This document shows positions 62,001 to 64,000 of a DNA stretch of 64,000 nt, piece after piece. The stretch covers positions 15,520,001 through 15,584,000 of the forward strand of contig JAFREQ010000011.1 of assembly GCA_025331565.1 (NCBI GenBank), written 5' to 3'. How positions within the stretch are numbered: the stretch's first letter is position 1; every line of letters starts with the position of its first letter. The stretch is from Holacanthus passer (lineage: Eukaryota > Chordata > Actinopteri > Pomacanthidae). Below the pieces are notes generated by a model that was not told the DNA's origin, ran no database searches, and worked only from the letters and a program-made list of their open reading frames with translations. The translations under genes and the position numbers were made by a program.

Positions 62001-63876
62001 GCTCCACAGAGTTGAGGAGAACAGCAGAGTTTGGTTTTAATTCTCTGTAGGGTCGTGACTACGAGTGACATCTTTCACTAGTCATTTGTTCCATTATTAA
62101 TATAAAACAATTGATTGGTTTCAGCTTTTAAAATTTGTGTGGAAGTTGAAGAAAACATCTCAAAAGAATCTCACATTTTTAAATGTGCTTGTTCTTAGCG
62201 CATTATGTGAGTTAATTAGCTGAGCTGTGCTCATTATCTGCGTGTGTTTCCTCACATCTCCTGGTGCCACAACATCATTGCAGAAGTAGCAGCCCAGCTT
62301 GTGGCCTGGGATGTTGGAGAACAGAGAGGATCCTGGGACAGAGGGCGCAGGGCCAGCCGGCGTGGAGGACGAAGAGGAGGCAGAAGAACAGGAAGGAGAG
62401 GAGTCCGGCCCTGCAGAAACACTCTGACTGACGGGAGGTTTCTTCAAGCCATGGCGCATCACAACAAATGTGTCAAAGCCTAAAGCTGCATTCACCACAA
62501 GCTGGAGAGTGAAAGACGATAATTATGCAAAATCATGGTAATAAAAGGTTTTTACAAAGCAGAGCACATTTCAACATAATAAAATGAACTAAATGGCTTG
62601 TTTTACACAAACAATGTGTTGAATCATTTCAAAAAGCAATGACATAAAATATTAATAGGCACTTTGCAATGCTGAAAGCGTTCAGACTTTTGGAGAAGCA
62701 ATGGAAATAAATTGTGAAGCCAATTTGCCGTGAAGTCTAAAAAGGCCCCAAAGCACAAATGGCCAAATGGCCAAAGCTGAGCAGGCCATCAAGAAAACCT
62801 AATCAGCAGCCCAAGAAACACTGCTGCCAAAAAAGCAACACAGGAGTCGCATCAGTGATACCACTGGAGGCCTTACAAGTTCCTGACACAGTGTTCAATT
62901 ATCTATCGTTGTCTGGCAACAAATAAAATTCCAACTGGTAAACACAAAGTTTGACACAAACAGAAAATGTCACTGAGCAATTTCAATTTCCTGGAAGAGA
63001 AGTCAAAAAGTCCTAATTTAAAGTTCCAGCTTAAAGGAAGTAAAACAAGAAACATGTTACAAAGTCGTAAATGTCTTCTGCCACAGTGTCACTGTAACTC
63101 TAAGTCCACTGGATCTTTAGAGCCAACAGACCTGCTGAAAGTCTCAGTCTTGATTCACCACCAACAAAATCCTCTGAATAATGTGCACAAAACTACATTT
63201 TTTAAATTAGCTTTGATCATATGGAATGTTGTATGACCAAACCATACAAGTGTGTGATTAAAATAAAAATAAAAAATAACATTTTTCCAACAACAGAAAG
63301 TTGCACCAATGAATATCTTTTTTTTTAACCACCTGGGGTCAGAAGAACTGCCTCATAGAGTTGTTTCGGTACAGTACAGTACACATTTTAAATGAGCCAT
63401 TTAAACATCCAAACACAAAACCACATAAGCATTCATCTGTGATTCTGGCCACCTGATGAGTGTAAATTCAATATTCAGTGTCATTGTGGCTCTGTCTTTG
63501 TTTTTCCCAACTCCTAGAAAAACATCTGAGTTTTCAAGTGCTATATGTTTGACTTGTTCACCAGCAAAGTTGCTAACTTTTTCGCTCTGTCCTTTGGTGC
63601 TGGACTTTGGGTTTATCAGATCTTTCTTGCTGAAAACAAGTCCGACCCTGCTGCTCAGTGACAGCGTGGTTCTGTTCCTACCTTCCTCTTGCTGGCAGCA
63701 ATGACTGTAGGCAGCCAGCGGCTCTCTCTCGTATCCATCAGTAAGAAGACCACATCATGTTCTGAAATGAGCTTCTCCAGTTGCTCGACATCCCTCTGGG
63801 CCTGGGAAAGGGTGGCCTGAGAGAAGTTCACCGGGTGGCCGGGCATAGGGATGCTCATATTGTAACCCTCCGAATT
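20253..63876 (-). CDS. atg7: atg7, ubiquitin-like modifier-activating (E1-like) enzyme ATG7, C-terminal part
   Basis: ATG7 is the cytosolic E1-like enzyme that adenylates ATG8/LC3 and ATG12, binds them as a thioester and passes them to ATG3 or ATG10. The - strand joins are 63876-63682, 62501-62256, 61067-60952, 59158-59083, 53798-53718, 48301-48179 and 20285-20253, giving 289 residues that match the C-terminal part of the roughly 700-residue family. Landmarks: MPGHPVNFS and LMDTRESRWLP (adenylation domain) at about 10-55, CxxC in LGCYFCND (136 and 139), the catalytic cysteine in RDRTLDQQC (158), ASSSDDRMNEPPTSLGLVP at about 192-210, the second CxxC in FDKCTAC (232 and 235), and the tail IWDMSDDESI. 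The four CxxC cysteines form the structural zinc site. The enzyme looks intact; its N-terminal domain and the ATP-binding GxGxxG lie beyond the right edge. The end faces vgll4 tail-to-tail. Confidence 0.97.
20457..20653. mobile_element. MITE-like element with 19-base inverted ends
   Basis: The left arm cttgaaggtgccctgtgga (20457-20475) and the right arm tccacagggcaccttgaag (20635-20653) are reverse complements at 18 of 19 positions, spanning 197 bases. No coding capacity is present. The element sits about 170 bases from the acceptor of the last atg7 exon. Target duplications are not clear. Confidence 0.6.
21198..21239. repeat. (CA)n microsatellite
   Basis: About 20 CA units. A second, shorter (CA)n run lies at 21361-21391. 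Confidence 0.97.
21581..21775 (+). repeat. Dispersed fish repeat ('TAGGGCTGCAACTAACGATT' family), old copy
   Basis: It begins tagggcaactgacaat and contains ttcgattaattaagg, then aatttt ccagaaccc and gtgacgacttcag. I recognise this order of motifs as a common teleost non-autonomous repeat. Related copies are at about 40567 and 51359. The inverted right end is not preserved. Confidence 0.55.
24797..24946 (+). pseudogene. THAP zinc-finger domain fragment, interrupted by a stop
   Basis: The + frame from 24797 reads MSYCCVPGSKSCKCG, then LLSFHCFSID, LKR, a TGA stop at 24899-24901, and WMVRIQWD with YFKV beyond. The spacing matches the N-terminal THAP domain: initial cysteine(s) with VPG, a FHxF-type core, a tryptophan after a basic helix, and YFKV before the distal part. 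A gtaaaa after TTCAAG could be an old donor. THAP domains occur in cellular THAP genes and in P-element and related transposases. The piece is isolated and inactive. Confidence 0.65.
27791..27832. repeat. (GT)n microsatellite
   Basis: About 21 GT units in the last atg7 intron. Confidence 0.97.
28590..29215. repeat. Dispersed fish repeat with internal near-repeats ('ggatggattgccataaaatttgg')
   Basis: Similar segments ending in attcatgg occur near 28663, 28841 and 28982, each preceded by a variant of 'aaatttggtaca'. The final part contains ttagcatgctaaca. I recognise these phrases from widespread teleost repeats but cannot assign a superfamily. No coding capacity is seen. Confidence 0.6.
29997..30018. 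repeat. T22/A22 homopolymer
   Basis: On the - strand this is an A-tract located 3' of the open frame at 30192-30482, as expected for a reverse-transcribed copy. No AATAAA precedes it and no flanking duplication was found. Confidence 0.9.
30192..30482 (-). CDS. Unidentified 96-codon open frame (possible transposon-derived)
   Basis: The - strand frame starts MTPELKCPLATNELKGTGF and has a Gly/Ala-rich middle (MAGATGNSDGATGAAEAS). Its second half is polar and coiled-coil-like (EYLKELQESVQ and QISQQINHQN), ending REISG then TGA. It is not a microsatellite product and has protein-like composition. About 170 bases after the stop, in the same direction, is a run of 22 A. I do not recognise the family. 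It could be a fragment of a repetitive element's ORF. Confidence 0.35.
   Translation of the reverse strand: MTPELKCPLATNELKGTGFAGMAGATGNSDGATGAAEASTHEYLKELQESVQISTEKTSHIFMQISQQINHQNISHIGNQFEMTHQVESIFREISG
35071..35120. repeat. (GT)n microsatellite
   Basis: About 24 GT units. A shorter interrupted GT run lies just upstream at 34941-34982. Confidence 0.97.
35451..35514. repeat. (CA)n interrupted microsatellite
   Basis: CA units with CAAACA interruptions. It is opposite in sense to the GT runs on both sides. Confidence 0.9.
35871..35916. repeat. (GT)n microsatellite
   Basis: About 23 GT units. Confidence 0.97.
36024..36116. repeat. (GT)n microsatellite with CG-containing variants
   Basis: A GT run to about 36082 passes into gtgcgtgcgcgtatgtg, a purine-pyrimidine alternating stretch. 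Confidence 0.95.
38022..38044. repeat. (CTGT)n tetranucleotide repeat
   Basis: Five to six copies of ctgt/tctg. Confidence 0.9.
40567..40740 (+). repeat. Dispersed fish repeat, degenerate copy
   Basis: gctgcagctcacgatgattat is followed by ataaaatgttatgaaatagtg, aaaagccc, and agtgacatcttcatattt. These are diverged forms of the same family as the copies near 21581 and 51359. Confidence 0.5.
41421..41479. repeat. (GT)n microsatellite
   Basis: About 29 GT units. Confidence 0.97.
42132..42493 (-). mobile_element. Deleted Tc1/mariner-like element with transposase remnant
   Basis: The left end reads caaccctgattacaaaaaag then ttgggacgct, a well-known fish Tc1-like terminus. On the - strand, the frame from 42381 includes MVTGDSIMIGYERF and EITTWVREHFVKLLPVNTVR, resembling the helix-turn-helix part of Tc1-family transposases. 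The right end keeps ttttacacagc joined directly to agggttg, so about 20 bases within the terminal repeat are missing. The catalytic region is absent. Confidence 0.7.
45443..45477. repeat. (CA)n microsatellite
   Basis: About 17 CA units. Confidence 0.97.
45965..46145. promoter_or_regulatory. Candidate enhancer: AP-1, CArG and TEAD-like sites
   Basis: Two AP-1 consensus sites (TGAGTCA at 45969-45975 and TGACTCA at 46038-46044), a perfect CArG box (CCTTTTAAGG, 46052-46061) and GGAATAT (46114-46120, similar to the TEAD core) fall within about 150 bases of unique-looking sequence in the last atg7 intron. The function is inferred from motifs only. Confidence 0.35.
47130..48020 (-). pseudogene. Unidentified decayed coding-like stretch
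   Basis: On the - strand one frame reads YLMAIWYFGERAVLSVILHF then VDSEEALPIFVAELTINHK. After a shift another frame continues STAEVRHQELMKICTEMLEA and FELFGFSVPIFIKGAEAVLQ, WEMLEMRLRLIV. Further on, LGYLRMPQEKLDIMNVVKDF and LDLNTGQKMDGSTELTMVPQ are readable in separate frames. The protein-like composition over nearly 900 bases with several frame breaks suggests a pseudogene or dead transposon gene. I do not recognise the family. It begins about 160 bases beyond the donor of the atg7 exon at 48179. Confidence 0.4.
48179..48301 (-). CDS. atg7: atg7 exon: C-terminal helical segment
   Basis: 41 codons, with acceptor tttctccag and donor gtaaat. It reads VLDNYEREGFNFLSKVFNS then SHSFLEDLTGLTLLHQET and QAAE, the C-terminal region of ATG7. 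It is spliced across 27.9 kb to the last exon. Confidence 0.96.
49233..49267. repeat. (GT)n microsatellite
   Basis: About 17 GT units. Confidence 0.97.
50394..50662. mobile_element. Tc1/mariner-type MITE flanked by TA
   Basis: The left end caacctcattccaaaaaagt and the right end tttttggaatcagggttg are inverted to each other, and both flanks are TA (50392-50393 and 50663-50664), the target of Tc1/mariner elements. The ends belong to the same family as the larger copy at 42132-42493. The 269-base body carries no transposase sequence. Confidence 0.8.
51359..51615 (+). repeat. Dispersed fish repeat, best preserved copy
   Basis: It begins tagggctgcacctcatgatt and contains ttgtccaactaacagtc, cctcacattcgggaagc and aaccagaaaatgtgac, in the order I know for this common fish repeat. 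The right inverted end is not evident. Confidence 0.6.
53250..53282. repeat. (CA)n microsatellite, facing a GT repeat
   Basis: About 16 CA units; an inverted partner (GT)n lies 98 bases to the right. Confidence 0.97.
53381..53432. repeat. (GT)n microsatellite, partner of the CA run at 53250
   Basis: About 16 GT units followed by GTGTGCGT variants. Confidence 0.97.
53718..53798 (-). CDS. atg7: atg7 exon: second CxxC zinc pair
   Basis: 27 codons, with acceptor cttccacag and a strong donor gtaagt. It reads IRGFLSRFDNVLPASLA then FDKCTACSPI. The CTAC motif provides the second pair of zinc ligands. Confidence 0.97.
55590..55797 (+). mobile_element. 3' end of a LINE-type retrotransposon
   Basis: The stretch runs from cctgagatttcctcc and ttttttggggggagtttt to attgtaaagctctttgaggc, then tttgatattgggctgtataa and ends actgacttgacttg. 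This matches the layout of the 3' tail shared by fish L2-like LINEs. No reverse transcriptase is joined to it here. Confidence 0.6.
57037..57070. repeat. (CA)n microsatellite
   Basis: About 17 CA units. Confidence 0.97.
58010..58175 (+). pseudogene. LINE reverse-transcriptase remnant
   Basis: Readable pieces are SRLDYCCS and, in another frame, VQSAEAKHITRPECHT then stop. These resemble the 'SRLDYCN...QNAAARLITR' segment near the C-terminal end of LINE reverse transcriptases. The frames are broken. Confidence 0.5.
58395..58640 (+). repeat. Dispersed fish repeat ending in 'gtacctaataaaatggcc'
   Basis: taggcgtacctaataaaatg and gccagagagtgtatg are close to a phrase common in teleost intergenic DNA. 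The family is not known to me. Confidence 0.4.
59029..59075. repeat. (GT)n microsatellite next to an atg7 splice donor
   Basis: About 23 GT units on the + strand. On the atg7 transcript it is a CA repeat that starts about 7 bases inside the intron after the donor at 59082. Confidence 0.97.
59083..59158 (-). CDS. atg7: atg7 exon: SSSDDRMNEPPTSLG segment
   Basis: A 76-base exon that completes the split glycine and reads GYAVASSSDDRMNE then PPTSLGLVPHQ. The acceptor is catcctcag. The donor is gtcagt, weaker than consensus, and only a few bases beyond it begins a CA repeat of about 46 bases on the transcript strand. Confidence 0.96.
59159..60951 (-). other. atg7: atg7 intron (1.8 kb)
   Basis: Between the catalytic-cysteine exon and the SSSDDRMNEPP exon. 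It is AT-rich, with a short (ACT)n run at about 60889-60910. Nothing else is recognised. Confidence 0.85.
60952..61067 (-). CDS. atg7: atg7 exon: catalytic cysteine
   Basis: 116 bases: 38 codons plus GG of a split glycine. The acceptor is cttgttaacag and the donor gtaagt. The sequence STRDRTLDQQCTVSRPG contains the thioester-forming cysteine (codon at 61035-61037), equivalent to human Cys572. It continues LAMIAGALAVEMMVSILQH, the helix after the active site. Confidence 0.97.
61068..62255 (-). other. atg7: atg7 intron (1.2 kb)
   Basis: Between the CYFCND exon and the catalytic-cysteine exon. A unique-looking segment at about 61430-61640 contains gttaatattaac. An A-tract of about 20 lies next to the acceptor end at 61082-61101. 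Confidence 0.85.
62256..62501 (-). CDS. atg7: atg7 exon: first CxxC zinc pair, with Ser/Pro-rich insert
   Basis: 82 codons, with acceptor ctctccag and donor gtgagg. It begins LVVNAALGFDTFVVMRHG and ends LGCYFCNDVVAPGD, carrying the first zinc-binding cysteine pair. Between LKKP and SSLFSNIPG is a loop of about 35 residues rich in Ser, Pro and Ala (62331-62435). The corresponding loop in mammals is shorter and of different composition. Confidence 0.95.
62502..63681 (-). other. atg7: atg7 intron (1.2 kb)
   Basis: Between the DTRESRW exon and the CYFCND exon. A unique-looking segment occurs at about 62690-62880. The remainder is AT-rich with no recognised element. Confidence 0.85.
63682..63876 (-). 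CDS. atg7: atg7 exon: adenylation domain segment with DTRESRW
   Basis: 65 codons, with acceptor ctgcag and donor gtagga. It reads NSEGYNMSIPMPGHPVNF, then a helical stretch (QRDVEQLEKLI), then DVVFLLMDTRESRWLPT and ends AASKRK. In E1-like enzymes the DTRESRW region contributes to the adenylation site. Confidence 0.96.
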
Positions 63877-64000
63877 CTGCAGGAAGAGACAGAGACAAAG
63901 AGGCAGAGAGAAAACAGAGAGAGGCTGCTGACACACTGAGTCCATATGTGCTTTAAAATGCAAATCATTTCATATTGAATCTGCTCCTCTATGGACAATG
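63877..64000 (-). other. atg7: atg7 intron, 3' end at window edge
   Basis: This is the acceptor side of the next upstream atg7 intron; the pyrimidine tract ctctttctctctgcc-like and ctgcag precede the exon at 63876. Confidence 0.8.

Noticed and set aside
1..64000. CRISPR arrays, bacterial operons, tRNA or rRNA genes
   Set aside because: No regularly spaced direct repeats, no bacterial gene layout and no RNA-gene signatures were seen; the window is vertebrate nuclear DNA.

Overview
The window is a piece of vertebrate nuclear genome, most likely from a percomorph-type teleost fish. The evidence is split coding exons with GT/AG borders, very many (CA)n/(GT)n microsatellites, and several dispersed repeats that I recognise from fish genomes. 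I cannot name the species.

Two genes are supported, in convergent (tail-to-tail) order. On the + strand, 1832-13511 holds the last four coding exons of vgll4 (vestigial-like 4), including both TDU motifs and the stop codon. The first coding exon lies left of the window. On the - strand, 63876 down to 20253 holds the last seven coding exons of atg7, the E1-like enzyme of autophagy: the end of the adenylation domain, the catalytic cysteine, the two CxxC zinc pairs and the C-terminal tail. The N-terminal part lies right of the window. Human VGLL4 and ATG7 have the same convergent arrangement, so this is conserved synteny. All exon joins agree in reading frame across the splice sites.

Layout: 1-1831 vgll4 intron; 1832-2072 exon with a serine tract; 2073-11688 large intron with a small hAT element (3030-3515) and GT repeats; 11689-13511 three exons; 13512 to about 17880 likely 3' UTR; about 17.9-18.95 kb short spacer; about 18.96-20.25 kb likely atg7 3' UTR; 20253-20285 last atg7 coding exon; 20286-48178 a 27.9-kb intron filled with repeats, transposon remnants and segments that look like conserved non-coding DNA; 48179-63876 six atg7 exons separated by introns of 1.2-5.4 kb.

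The two proteins act in different pathways: VGLL4 is a TEAD co-repressor in Hippo signalling, and ATG7 activates ATG8 and ATG12. Their link here is genomic, through shared 3' territory and long introns that may hold regulatory DNA. I found no unknown multi-gene system. The most useful leads are a hAT copy with an exact target-site duplication, a broken THAP-domain fragment, an unidentified decayed coding stretch at 47.1-48.0 kb, a 96-codon ORF followed by an A-tract, a CA repeat abutting a splice donor of atg7, a serine-rich insert in Atg7, and a cluster of AP-1/SRF/TEAD-like sites near 46.0 kb.
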